64,000 nucleotides of DNA, from positions 85,723,765-85,787,764 of the forward strand of contig JASWHV010000011.1 in assembly GCA_030760725.1 (NCBI GenBank), given 5' to 3'. The notes beneath the pieces are model-generated. The model made no database searches and was not told the origin of the DNA. It was given only the letters and a program-made list of their open reading frames with translations. The position numbers were made by a program, and so were the translations under genes. Numbering within the stretch: position 1 is the first letter of the stretch; every line of letters starts with the position of its first letter. The stretch comes from Neostapfia colusana. Taxonomy: Eukaryota > Streptophyta > Magnoliopsida > Poales > Poaceae. Below, one piece after another: positions 1-9,976 of the stretch.

Positions 1-546
1 GATCCATGTCCATAATTAACATCAGTTGTCTCATTATCATTACGAGTGCAGTTAGCTAGACACATCTATCTCGCTTCCCAATCCCATGGACTCAGCGAAG
101 CATAGAAGTAAAAATATACCAGACTCATAAACGTCCCTGGCGACAAGGGTGGTTTAACTAAAGCTAGTAAACTCCTACAAAAGGGTTTCCCATCATGTTT
201 GACTCAGCACACACACCTTTTCGCAAAACAAAACAGTTTTACTCAAAACATAGGATCAATATGGTTAAGGAGCACTTGCCTTGTTCTTGCGGTTCCGGTT
301 GCTCTTGGATCTCAAAACCTTGTTGTTGCAGCTCGTCGGAGATAGCTCCCTGAGCTTGTCCTTCTTACGTTCTTCTCGGTCTTCGGGGTCCTTTTATGAT
401 CAGACAGATCGTTGGGGCTCTCTTCCGGTGATCTTTCTCACTGATCTCCGGTGATGGCTTACTCGACGAGTTAGGGCTAGAGCTCCAAGTCGTCGGCTTA
501 GGAATTGGAAAAGAAGTTCGTGGTTTCGGCCAAAGGTTCTGGGTTC

Positions 547-554
547 TATTTATA
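547..554 (-). promoter_or_regulatory. TATA box of LTR A3
   Basis: TATAAATA lies on the minus strand in a context shared by all family-A LTRs here (22971, 45449, 47692, 56444). The G-box array lies immediately upstream in the direction of transcription. Promoter role is inferred. Confidence 0.6.
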
Positions 555-744
555 ATCGGGAAGAGAAGAGTCCTAATCTGATTGTATCCCGAATAAGAGT
601 CCTATTCAGATTGTCGTTGAATCTTAACATCTTATCTTTAGTTGATTTGGTGCGGTATCATTGTGGAATTCAGGTCGGTTTCTTCTCCGTACCGATATTT
701 CTATGCGTACAGAATCCAAAACCGCTCCAGAACTCGTTACCTCT

Positions 745-1365
745 ACGGTGATGAGCTCCGGAAGCTCCACGTGTCCACCATGCCTGGTCTCTTCCTTTCC
801 GCAGAGACGAGCTCCGGTTGTGCCGTGTGTCTAGCGAGCGAGACCTCCCTTCTCCTTCGGAGGTGAGCTCCGTGTGCGCCACGTATCCTGGCGGTCAGGA
901 CCTCCTCTCTATTCGGAGGTGGCTCCGCACGCGCCACGTGTCAATGCCGGACCTTTCCTCTCTCTCCGGAGGTAGCTCCAGCGCCAGACTTCCTTTCTTC
1001 TCAGAGACGAGCTCCGAGGTTAACACGTGTCCAACAGTGCTGGACCTCCCGGAGATAAGCTCCGGTGACTGCGCGTGTCCGATAGAACCGGACCTCTCGG
1101 AGGTGAGCTCCGAGATCGACACGTATCCCGCGCGACTAGTGCTCTGATTTCCGTGGTGACTAGCTCCGAAGATGACATGTGTCCTGCCGAAATGCCTTTG
1201 CTTCTTCCGCAGAGGCTAGCTCCGGGCAACACGTGTCCCACAGGGTCGGACCTCTCCCCCTTTGCGGAGATGAGCCCCGATCCTACAACGTAGCCAGTTT
1301 AGCGGCGGACCTCTCCCCACTTCACAGGGATAAGCTCCGAACACGCCACGTGGCCAGCGGGCCGC
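745..1365 (-). promoter_or_regulatory. G-box tandem array in LTR A3
   Basis: About eleven degenerate units of roughly 50-55 bp are present. Each has a CACGTG-like core (CCACGTGTCC, ACACGTGTCC, ACACGTATCC, CCACGTGGCC) next to a GAGCTCCG block. The array is upstream of the TATA box in the element's orientation. CACGTG with GTC/GGC flanks is the known G-box/ABRE class bound by plant bZIP and bHLH factors. Function here is inferred. Confidence 0.7.
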
Positions 1366-1511
1366 GGTAAGTTGTCTCCGGCGCTCTCAGTGAACTGGAT
1401 TCGACTCTTATTGGCTACCTTTTGATATTTTTCTCTGTTCCTACTTCCTTTAAAATGTTTTCTCTTCATGAAACATGAATATATGCAGAAACCAGAAATG
1501 AGGGTGTCACA

Positions 1512-2248
1512 CGTGCGCTCCGCGTCTCCGCGTCTTGTGAAGGCGCAGGTCTTGAATGTCTTGTACGGTAAAGGCATGGCGCGCCTTTACTCCTGCTGCC
1601 TACCGAGCCGGGGTGGGCAGCGCGGCTCTGTTTGCCACGTGGCGGGCCCGGAGCTCACCTCTGAGGAGAGGGGAGCCTCCGGCCTCGCTGGACACGTGGC
1701 GCCTTCGGAGCTCACCCCCGCGGAGGGGGCGAGGTCCGGCTCTATTGGCCACGTGGCGTGCCCGGAGCTCTCCTCTGAGGAGAGGGGGAGCTCCGGCCCT
1801 GTGGGACACGTGGCACCTTCAGAGATCAACCGCGCGGAGGGGGGGGGGGGGGAGATCCGGCTCTGCTGGCCACGTGGCGGGCCCGGAGCTCACCTCTGAG
1901 GAGAGGGGAGGTCCGGCCCTGCTGGACACGTGGCGCCTTCGGAGCTCACCCCCGCAGAGGGGGGAGGTCCGGCTGTGCCGGCCATGTGGTGGGCCCGGAG
2001 CTCACCTCTGAGGAGAGGGGAGGTCCGGCCCCGCTGGACACGTGGCACCTTCAGAGCTCACCCCCGTGGAGGGGGAAGGTCCGGCTCCGCCGGCTACGTG
2101 GCTGGCCTGGAGCTCTCCTCTGAGGAGAGGGGGAGCTCCGGCCCCGCTGGACACGTGGCGCCCTCGGAGCTAACCCCTGCGGAAGCGGCGAGGTCCTTAG
2201 CCGGTTTTGTCCTATACGCGGGGGTACCCGTTATTGAGGGTACCGACA
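1512..2248 (-). repeat. Tat-type LTR fragment (copy H)
   Basis: This matches the part of the F LTR from about 8044 to its end, and finishes with the family terminus gggtaccgaca at 2248. The upstream part is displaced to the left of the window by A3. It starts at cgtgcgctccgcg, the equivalent of the F LTR interior. Because what follows 2248 is the LTR of element D and not Tat internal sequence, H is probably a solo LTR or the right end of an element lying to the left. It contains a longer G-box array than F. Confidence 0.8.
1636..2190 (-). promoter_or_regulatory. G-box and palindrome array in LTR H
   Basis: About ten units of 55-60 bp alternate between two types. One reads cacgtggcgggcccggagc followed by the palindrome CTCACCTCTGAGGAGAG. 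The other reads cacgtggcgccttcggagc followed by a CCCGCGGAGGGGG block. Units end in gaggtccggc. The run of 14 G at 1839-1852 lies in one unit. Confidence 0.75.
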
Positions 2249-2316
2249 GCCCTCCTTTAGGAGGCTCTGAATTTACTAGATTAATTCTGCCTGCTTTATT
2301 CACTAGGGCCCTCTTC

Positions 2317-2324
2317 TTTATATA
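2317..2324 (-). promoter_or_regulatory. TATA box of D LTR
   Basis: The minus strand reads ctctatataaagaagag, a good TATA box about 280 bases inside the LTR, in the orientation of D's coding sequence. Confidence 0.5.
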
Positions 2325-2345
2325 GAGGCAGCTCAATGGTATTGT

Positions 2346-2470
2346 AACAGACTAGGACTCTGACTCATAACAGACTAGGACTCTGACTCATGACTCCCTA
2401 ACAGACTCAGACTCTTCTCTTGATTCCTAACAGGCTAGGAATCCAACTTATGACTTCTTATTAGACTAAG
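2346..2470 (-). repeat. Short tandem repeat with TGACTCA motifs
   Basis: Two exact adjacent 23-base copies (2346-2368 and 2369-2391) are followed by degenerate copies to about 2470. Each exact copy contains TGACTCA, the GCN4-like motif bound by some plant bZIP factors. The block lies directly upstream of D's TATA box in D's orientation. Confidence 0.7.
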
Positions 2471-2516
2471 ACTAGGACTCTTTATATTTCTTAACTGACT
2501 GAACTGACCTTCCTGA

Positions 2517-2780
2517 TTACAACTCAGGCTTATAACTAACTAAATTGTGGCGCTCTTCTTTGGTCCTATGACTATAAGTCCGGCCAAATAAGAAGTCCAC
2601 AACACTTCCCCCGGTCTGGAGAAACAGCTCGTCCTCGAGCTGAAAATCTGGGTAGTCTTCCTTGAAATATTCAATTTCCATCAACATCGTTTCTGCTGGC
2701 AGTCTATCTTTCCATCTAATCAAAATTTCCCAAGAGTCCTTTATTGGTTTTGTTCTCAACACTTTTTCTGGCTGTGGAAC
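2517..2780 (-). pseudogene. pol: Element D pol C-terminus (chromodomain-like)
   Basis: The minus frame from 2780 to 2517 encodes the last part of the D polyprotein. It includes a chromodomain-like block (W-E-I-L-I-R-W-K, then Y-P-D-F-Q-L-E-D) and a tail ending in GRTY-type residues. It continues the integrase C-terminus encoded at 20177-20317, from which it was separated by the insertion of element E. A chromodomain is the chromatin-targeting tail of chromovirus integrases. The clade within chromoviruses is uncertain. Confidence 0.7.
2776..2780. repeat. TSD of element E (left copy)
   Basis: ggaac here is repeated exactly at 20177-20181, flanking the two E LTRs. The target was element D pol. 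Confidence 0.9.
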
Positions 2781-3698
2781 TGATGTGGACATCACTCCTG
2801 CAGATATACATAACACTCACCTGGTAGACATGCAAGGTCCAATTACTAGAGCTTGAGCACGACAATTGAATTTAGAGGTGAGCTCGTTCCTGAATAATTC
2901 TTTATATGTGAATTTTGAGAGTATGTTGCTACCTAATGGATTAATTATGATTATGAAGCATCGAGAGGATATGGAGATACATGGAGAGGGGTTTGGAGGC
3001 GTGGAGGACCAGAAAATACGCCAACAAGAAGTTAGAGATCGAGCCCAACTCAAACTCGAGTCCAACTCGGGCCCAGGAGTAGTCCACCTTAAAATGGATG
3101 CACATGAGGCAAACGGACTCCATTTTTGACGTTCTACATATGCACGGAAAGCTGAGAGGATAAATTTTCCAACGGAACTGGCCCCACATCAAAATTCCCT
3201 TGGAATCGACGGGAAACTTCGAAATAATATAAAGTTTAAAGTCTGTCAGGGTGTTGCATCACCTAGTTGTGCCATTGGGCCTTGTATCGAGTCCAAGTCC
3301 ATTATGTACGTGTCTTAGGGTTAGGTCACGACCTCAGCACCCCCTGGTCGTCCTCCACCTCCTTTATACCCCCTAGCCGCCATCACAAACAGCTGGGTTT
3401 TGCTTAGTTACAATCTGTCATTGAACAGTGTCGCCGATCATCGGTTGTGAGACCCCAAATTCGTGATCAATTCAGTTTTGATTGCAACTTCTCTGTTCTT
3501 GCTTGTGTTCTTGATTGCGCTTGCAGGGATAAGCCTTCATGGCAAGGTCATTCGTGTGACACGGGTGATAACCAACGGAGCAGTGGTGTAGTGATTGCGG
3601 GGTTTCGTTCGTTCGGAGCCTTGGATCATCAACGTCGAGATCTCCACCCAATCAAGTTTACCCTATCTCTCGGAAGATCGGTACTCATCCTCCTGTCA
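2781..3698 (+). repeat. 5' LTR of element E
   Basis: It matches 19258-20176 over its whole length. The start follows the TSD and the end is immediately followed by the primer binding site. It begins with the same potential coding sequence that ends pol in the 3' LTR, here interrupted by a TGA at about 2853. Confidence 0.92.
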
Positions 3699-3712
3699 AT
3701 TGGTATCAGATT
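3699..3712 (+). other. Primer binding site of element E
   Basis: attggtatcagatt follows the LTR directly. The first ten bases of TGGTATCAGA match the 3' end complement of initiator tRNA-Met, the usual primer for this class. Confidence 0.8.
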
Positions 3713-4811
3713 TCCAGATTCACCGTGAGGTATACTTGTGTGCCCTTTAGATTTATTTTGTTTCAGTCCTATCATCCAAAAAAGCCACAAAAAAATTTTT
3801 AGTTTCCCTGACCTACAACCCCCGCACAACCTTTTGCACAATTTAGTTTCGGAGTCCGTAGTTCTGAGTTCGTGTCCTAGGTTGAGTCTGGTTGCTGTTT
3901 TAGATTTGTTTTGGTTCAGTTTTGTTTCTTCCATCCGCTGCCATCTACAAAATACCAATCTACAAAAAAATTCCATCACCGATTCGTTTCTGTTGCAGTT
4001 TCCACCACCACCAAAACCTGATTCGGGGTATCCTCTTTAAAACGGGCATAACTTCTCACTCGTAATTCCGATTGAGGCGCATTTTTTCCCAGAAAGGTCT
4101 CGAAAAAGTCCACATACGGCATTTCAAAATAAAAATAAAAAAAAAAGAAGGCCCTCGTTTCGAACTCCGAAGTTCCAGCACCAGTTTTTTCCAATCGCTC
4201 CTGAATTTGTGCCGATCTCATCTTTCATCGGTTTGAGCTAATACTTGGTGCTTTTTCTATTCTTGTGCCCCTGGTTGAGAAAAAATATCAAAAAAAATAA
4301 AGAGAAAAAAAAGATTTTGATTTCTACTAGTGCTTCAAGACAAAAACAGGAGGCTAAGGGGTTTTCTAGTTGTGCTATTTCTGGGTGAGTGCTGGATACT
4401 TGCTGATATTATCCTTGTTGTTCATCATCATTCATCCTTGTCCTTGCTTGTTGCCACAACTGTTCTAATACATTCTTAGGCCAGCAACTAGGTAAAATTC
4501 TTTGGACACTTATTCAGCATTGCTATCTGTTACTAACTTGTGTGCCACATACATATACTGCATTTGAGCCTTCTAAGCTCCACCTTCTCTCGAGCAGAAC
4601 AGGTAACCTTTGCAATCACACTCACTCTCTGCTTGCTTCACACCGGTCACCGTTGGCCACCTGCAGTGCTGGTAAGAAACTTGTAAGAGCGGGGTAAGAC
4701 GCATCTTACTGATCGATTTTCCACCCACTTCGGAGAGCGTAGTAATAGGGTTCTTCAGGATCTTTTTGTCTTCGTTTCTGTTTTGTACTAACAATTACAG
4801 GAAAGAAGCCT
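3713..4811 (+). other. Untranslated leader of element E
   Basis: There are about 1.1 kb between the PBS and the gag start with no supported gene. It is T-rich with A-runs near 4130-4145 and 4285-4310. Confidence 0.7.
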
Positions 4812-6487
4812 ATGGATAAGAACTCTGGTTCTACACCTCCGGATGATGAAGAGTGCATGTCCCATATGGAACTAAAGGACATGATGCGGGCAATGACCAA
4901 AGCTTTCAACAATTACCAGACCACTACAACAGCCACCTTTCAGAGGCTCCATACAAGTGTTGCTGGTCTGACCACACGGTTGGACGAGATGGAGACTCGT
5001 CTTCCCCAACAAGCTACACCCTCTATCATCCTTGATGGTGATGCACATGCTCACTACGACACAGAGGATGACTTCAATAACCATGAGGTTGATGCACAGA
5101 AGCGCTGTCGCCCTCGACGAAATCATCAAGGTATAGGAGGTAGACCTCGTCTCATGCTCCTGAACAAGATAATGATCCTTATGCTAAGATTAAGTTTTCT
5201 ATTCCAACATTTTATGGATGTTATGATGCTGAGACTTACTTGGATTGGGAGATGACGGTAGAACAAAAATTTAGCTCTCATCTTGTTCCTGAGCGACATA
5301 GAGTTAGACAAGCCACTAGTGAGTTTAAAGATTTTGCTATAATTTGGTGGAATGAACTTGTCAATACACGTAATGCACCACAGACATGGGCTGCGTTAAA
5401 AAAAGAGATGCACGCTAGGTTCGTTCCTCCTTCATATAGACGTGACCTTCTTAAGAAATTGCAACGCTTTGATCAGGATGACATGACTGTCCAAGAGTAC
5501 TACCAAGAGTTGCAGAAAGGTATGCTTCGTTGTGGGGTAGTTGAGGATCAGGAAGACCAAATTGTTAGGTTTTATGGGGGCTTGCGGCGTGAGATCCAGG
5601 ACATAGTTGACTACAGGGAATATCATTCTATTCAATGTTTATTTCAACTTGCTATGTTAGCAGAAAAAGAAGTGCAGGGTCGCCAACAGCAGCGGCGGAA
5701 CAACACCTTCACGCCACGACAATTTCCAGTGCCATCCAAAGCAGCGCCCTCCTCGAGCGTATGTGCTTCTACACCACCCTCCACGGGTGTTGTACGCAGC
5801 AGCATCGCACCTTCTACATCACGGGGACAAGATAACAGCAAGTCCCAAATGCCTCCAGGTGTTGCAGCAAAGGCGGCTGCACCCAACACTTTGACAAGTC
5901 GCAGCTCCGACATCAAGTGCCACCGCTGCCAGGGACTTGGCCATATGCAACGAGATTGCCCCAGCAAACGGGCGATCATTGCCACTGCTGATGGTGGGTA
6001 TGGTAGTGCTTCTGATATTGAAGATGAAAATATTATTGCAACTAACATTTCAGGTTTGGATGATGGTGCTGAGGAGGTTCTTGGTACATCTGCGACAAAC
6101 AACTATAGGACTTTGATTGTGCAGCGAGCTTTGAGTGCCACGGTTCGAGAGGACGACAACCGCCAACGTCACAACCTTTTTAACATGTTTCTCGTCGTCA
6201 AGGACTGCCATGTACATACCATCATTGATGGTGGTAGCTGCAACAATTTGGTGAATGTTGAGGTGGTCAAGAAGCTTGGCTTGACCAAACGGGAGGATTT
6301 CCACCCTTATCACATTCAATGGTTTAACAACAATGGTAAGGTTAAGGTAACACAAACAGCAAGGATACATTTTTCCATTGGTTCTTATCATGATTTTGCT
6401 GATTTTGATGTGGTACCTATGGATGCTTGTTCTCTTTTGTTGGGACGTCCTTGGGAGTTTGATACTGATGCTATTCACCATGGTTGA
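4812..6487 (+). pseudogene. gag: Element E gag and protease start, frameshifted
   Basis: Translation from ATG 4812 (MDKNSG) gives the gag N-terminus, but the frame is lost between about 5100 and 5160 and resumes in another frame through 6487. The second part holds the capsid-type domain (W-W-N-E-L, then R-F-V-P-P-S-Y-R-R-D-L), a CCHC knuckle (C-H-R-C-x4-G-H-x4-C) near 5918-5960 and an aspartic-protease-like I-I-D-G-G-S near 6221. A TGA at 6485-6487 stops the frame, which then continues unbroken after it. Gag builds the particle, and the protease matures the polyprotein. Confidence 0.85.
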
Positions 6488-7425
6488 TCTAATAAGTATA
6501 CTCTCATGCATAAGCGCAATAAAATTGTGTTGCTTCCTATGAGTCCCACTGAAATTGTACAATTTGAGCAGGAGAAAAAGAATAATGCTAAGCAAAAGGG
6601 TGTTTTCAATTCTGAAATTCAGCAACCTATTAAGTTGAAAAATCCTATTTTGCTTGCAACTAAATCTGATCTTGATGCTTTATATGCCTCTAATGGAACT
6701 TGCTATGCTTTAGTGTGCCAACATGCTTTATATTCCATTGAGGATACATCCATTGTCTTGCCACCTGCTGTTGCTAACCTTTTGCAGGAATATATGGATG
6801 TTTTTCCATCAGAGATACCCCTGGATTACCACCTGTGTGAGGCATTGAGCACAAGATTGATTTGGTTCCAGGGGCGAGCTTGCCAAACCGTACTGCCTAC
6901 AGGACCAACCCCGACGATACTAAGGAAATTCAGCGACAAGTCCAAGATCTTCTGGACCGTGGGTACATTCTTGAGAGTCTTAGTCCTTGTTCTGTTCCTG
7001 TTCTTTTGGTTCCAAAAAAAGATGGCACTTGGCGCATGTGTGTTGATTGTAGAGCCATCAATAACATTACCATTCGTTATCGCTATCCTATTCCTAGATT
7101 GGATGATATGCTTGATGAGTTGAGTGATTCTGTTATTTTCTCCAAGATTGATTTGCGTAGTGGGTATCATCAGATTCGTATGGCTTTAGGTGATGAATGG
7201 AAAACTGCTTTTAAAACTAAATTCGGACTTTATGAATGGTTAGTCATGCCATTTGGTTTAACTAATGCGCCCAGCACTTTCATGAGGTTGATGAATGAGG
7301 TTTTACATGCTTTTATTGGTAAATTTGTGGTGGTTTACTTTGATGATATCCTTATTTACAGCAAGTCATATGATGAGCATCTTGAACATTTACGTGCTGT
7401 TTTGAATGTCTTGCGCGATGCACGT
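6488..7425 (+). pseudogene. pol: Element E pol, first half of reverse transcriptase
   Basis: The frame continues from gag to about 6830, where a one-base loss in a C-run shifts it. A TGA at about 6838 lies in the restored frame, followed by the RT domain: V-P-K-K-D-G-T-W-R-M-C-V-D, the L-R-S-G-Y-H-Q block, and an intact catalytic Y-F-D-D at 7336-7347. The domain stops abruptly at the F insertion and resumes at 17290. Reverse transcriptase copies element RNA into DNA. Confidence 0.85.
7421..7425. repeat. TSD of element F (left copy, imperfect)
   Basis: cacgt here pairs with tacgt at 17290-17294. The single difference is C versus T. Confidence 0.75.
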
Positions 7426-7753
7426 TGTCGAAGTGTGTGGTCGACACTTCCCCCGGACCTGCACTAGGCAGCCCGCGGAGGTTCTTTTTCGGAGGGGCTA
7501 GCCACTTGCGGAGAGCTTGAGCGTAGGGACGAGTTTGGGAAGAGCTTGACACGGCGAGTTTTATGTGGTTCAGGCCGCCGGAGCATAAAACCCTACGTCC
7601 ACGGTGAGCTGAGGTGCTCGCTGTATTGCTTGTTGCTCAGAACCGGAGTCCTGAGCTTGAGGGTGAGTTACACCTAGGGTATGAGTTGCTGGAGAGCGAA
7701 CCTAGGGTGCAAAATGCTAGAGTGCGAACCCTTGCTAACGTTGCCTACCCGAG

Positions 7754-7762
7754 CCTTTTATA
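7754..7762 (-). promoter_or_regulatory. TATA box of F 3' LTR
   Basis: The minus strand reads ggactataaaaggctcgg. In the other LTR (16507-16515) the same site is tataagagg, and in G (51831-51839) it is tataaaagg. Confidence 0.6.
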
Positions 7763-8154
7763 GTCCAAGGCTCGTGTGGCTTACAAGGGGGGCCCGGGAC
7801 CCGACATGTGGTCCCGGGGAGATTGCCTGCCGACTATCGTATCCGCAGTTACGTCGGTAGATGTCTCTGGCGAAGGCTCCTGAGTCTTCGTCTTGCCGCC
7901 CTGCCCATGCCGCCTGCTAGTCGTAGTGGTTGATGATGGCGGGAGAGGCAGGGGATGTCTTGTCGCTGTGTTTATTGGCTGGCAGGTTCTGACACCGCGC
8001 ACCAGTCTGTGATGCGACTGGGCGCAACGGCACTTGACAGAGGCGTGCTCCGCGTCTCCGCGTCTTGGGAAGGCGCGGGCCTTGAATACCTTGTACAGGC
8101 AAGGTATGGGGCGTCTTTACGCCCGCAGCCTACCGCTCGGGGGCAGGCAGCGCT

Positions 8155-8470
8155 CTTCTGCTGGACACGTGGCGGGCCCGGAGCCCTCCTCAGAGGAGGG
8201 GGAGGTCCGGTCCCATAGGACACGTGGAGCCTTCGGACCTCTCCCGCGGAGGGGGAGGTCCAGCTTCTGTTGGCCACGTGGCGGGCCCAGAGCTCTCCTC
8301 TGAGGAGAGGGAGGTCCGGCCTTGCTGGACACGTGGCGCCTTCGGACCTCTCCCCGGCGGAGGGGGGAGGTCCGGCTTATGCAGGCCACGTGGCGAGCCC
8401 GGAGCTCTCCTCTGAGGAGAGGGAGGTCCGGCCCCGTTGGACACGTGGCGCCTTCGGAGCTCTCCCTGCG
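8155..8470 (-). promoter_or_regulatory. G-box and palindrome array in F 3' LTR
   Basis: Six units of about 52-58 bp alternate between two types. Type 1 has CACGTGGCGGGCCC then the palindrome CTCTCCTCTGAGGAGAG. Type 2 has CACGTGGCGCCTTCGGACC then CTCTCCCCGGCGGAGGGG. Each ends in gaggtccgg. The array lies upstream of the TATA box in F's orientation. Confidence 0.8.
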
Positions 8471-8537
8471 GAGAAGGGCGAGATCCTTAGGCATTTTCCC
8501 CTATGTGCGGGGGTACCCCATATCGCGGGTACCGACA

Positions 8538-9976
8538 GTGGCCCCCGGGCCCATCTCGGGGGAGATAGCGAGCCCGAGGTGGGGCCTCCGTCTCTTCTGT
8601 TCCGCACACTTTCTCTAAGTCCCGCATTGACCGCTGCCGGAGCACGAACAGTCGTGGGATCGTGGGAGCGTGCGCCCACTTGATGGTTGCTTTTACTGCA
8701 GTGGTTCCCAAGACTGCCACTTCTGCATGTTGCGGCGCTTTCTTCGGGAACCGTCGAAGCGCCTCGCCGGCTCGTCTTCTTGGGAGGCTGACTCCTTGAC
8801 CCGCCACTTCAGCTGGGCGGCTTGGGCCCACCTGTCATCGGCGCCCGGTCTTGGAGCCGAAGCGGTTGCCGATGCGGCGTTTTCGAAGAGTTTCGGGTCG
8901 TTTGGAATCACATCTGGGAAGTTTTAAAGGGGGATCTTACCCGCATTGCGGCTTCCCTTCGCACTCCCCAGCGCTTTTCCTTGGACTCTTGTGCCTTTGT
9001 CTTCTTGTATTTGATCTTACTTAGCCAAGCCTTTAGCTCCGCAAGGTACTCAGAGGTCTCCAGGACCCGCCCCATGAGAATGGGGAGGTTCGGGCCTGCT
9101 AGCCACGTGGCGGGCCCGGAGCTCTCCTCTGAGGAGAGGGAGGTCTGGCCCCTCGGGACACGTGGAGCCTTCGGACCTCTCCCCGCGGAGAGGGGGGGGA
9201 GGTCCGGCTTCTGTTGGCCACGTCGCGGGCTCGGAGCCCCCCTCTGAGGAGGGGGAGGTCCGACCCCGCTGGACACGTGGGACCTTCAGGTCTCGCCCCT
9301 GCGGGGGTGGTGAGGTCCGGATTCTTCGGTCTTACCTTGGAGCTCCGGTCTTGCGCGAACCCGTAGCGGCCCCCTGGTAGGTGTGTCCCATTGGTTGGGT
9401 GCACCTACCATACTCTTGCGGGGAGCTGAGGCCGAGAGGTCCTGCACACAAGTTAGGGAAACGTAATTCTCCTTGGGGGCTCCCCCTCCTCTATCTCATA
9501 GTCTTATTTGGCTTACGGTCCCCATTCACTTGTACGGTGCTTGGGGACTATAGTGCGCGAAGTGCCAGGAGCTCAGGGCCCCCCCTGGCTATCGGCACGT
9601 ACCTCCAACGCAACCGCCTTTGGTAGGGCAGCAAATGCCGACTAGAGGTGAGAATAAGAAGAGGGTGCCGAGCGCATGGTGAGCATACGCCGAAAGTGCA
9701 GTCATAAAAATTTAATACGTAATTTAAATGAGCACAAGGGAAGAGCAAAGTAGGACAGGTTTCTTTTCATATAAATTTCCATAGGAGGAAGCAGGCTATA
9801 CATGGAGGCCACGACCCGCCCCATTAAGAAGGGAAGCAAGACTCTACGCGCTTAGGGTCGGAACCAGGCGAAGCTGAACGTAGTCCTGTACCGTCCCCTG
9901 AGGCTTAGCTGCTCCGAGCGCTGTTCCTGGACTCTATGAAATCTATTACAAAAGAAGAGACTGTCCTATTATTGCT
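8538..9976 (-). other. Element F non-coding region between pol and 3' LTR
   Basis: There are 1.44 kb with no supported gene. Its first 60 bases are shared with element G (52658 onward), which confirms that it is element sequence. It holds a second G-box array at about 9080-9330. Confidence 0.7.
9080..9330 (-). repeat. Internal G-box array of element F
   Basis: Four to five units (tagccacgtggcgggcccgg, gggacacgtggagccttcgg and others) of the same kind as in the LTR lie outside the LTR, between pol and the 3' LTR. Confidence 0.75.

Larger units (their letters stand above)
1..1511 (-). repeat. Family-A LTR, partial (copy A3)
   Basis: This sequence matches the LTRs at 54316-57296 and 20318-22245/47614-48511 in the same orientation and ends with the family terminus gggtgtcaca at 1511. 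Its left part lies outside the window. No polypurine tract or coding sequence follows it, unlike at 57297, so it is either a solo LTR or the 5' LTR of a minus-strand element lying to the left. It contains a TATA box, a G-box array and an internal deletion of about 300 bp near position 360. The flank at 1512 is the middle of a Tat-type LTR, so A3 was inserted into copy H. Confidence 0.85.
2249..2604 (-). repeat. 3' LTR fragment of element D
   Basis: On the minus strand a purine tract (ccgggggaag) is followed by TGTTGTGGACTTC, a plausible LTR start at 2604. It lies where the pol reading frame ends, with the frame running about 88 bases into the LTR, as is common in this type of element. The LTR continues leftward through a repeat block and a TATA box and is cut at 2249 by the H insertion. 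The matching 5' LTR is not in the window, so the boundary rests on the polypurine tract alone. Confidence 0.6.
7426..8537 (-). repeat. 3' LTR of element F
   Basis: It matches 16179-17289 end to end. The purine-rich ccgggggccac on the minus strand next to it at 8538 is the likely polypurine tract. Confidence 0.92.

Noticed and set aside
1468..2325. Several overlapping open frames over the G-box arrays (also at 8034-8683 and 16835-17273)
   Set aside because: GC-rich tandem repeats with few stop codons give long open frames on both strands. The repeats explain them fully.
3447..4221. Open frames in the end of the E LTR and leader
   Set aside because: They are short, in conflicting frames, with no domain, and are broken or absent in the equivalent 3' LTR.
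5126..6625. Minus-strand open frames opposite element E gag
   Set aside because: They are shadows of the gag and protease coding sequence on the plus strand.
8155..8470. CRISPR-like array of regularly spaced repeats
   Set aside because: The units are contiguous tandem repeats in LTRs without unique spacers, in a plant nuclear context, and no cas genes are present.
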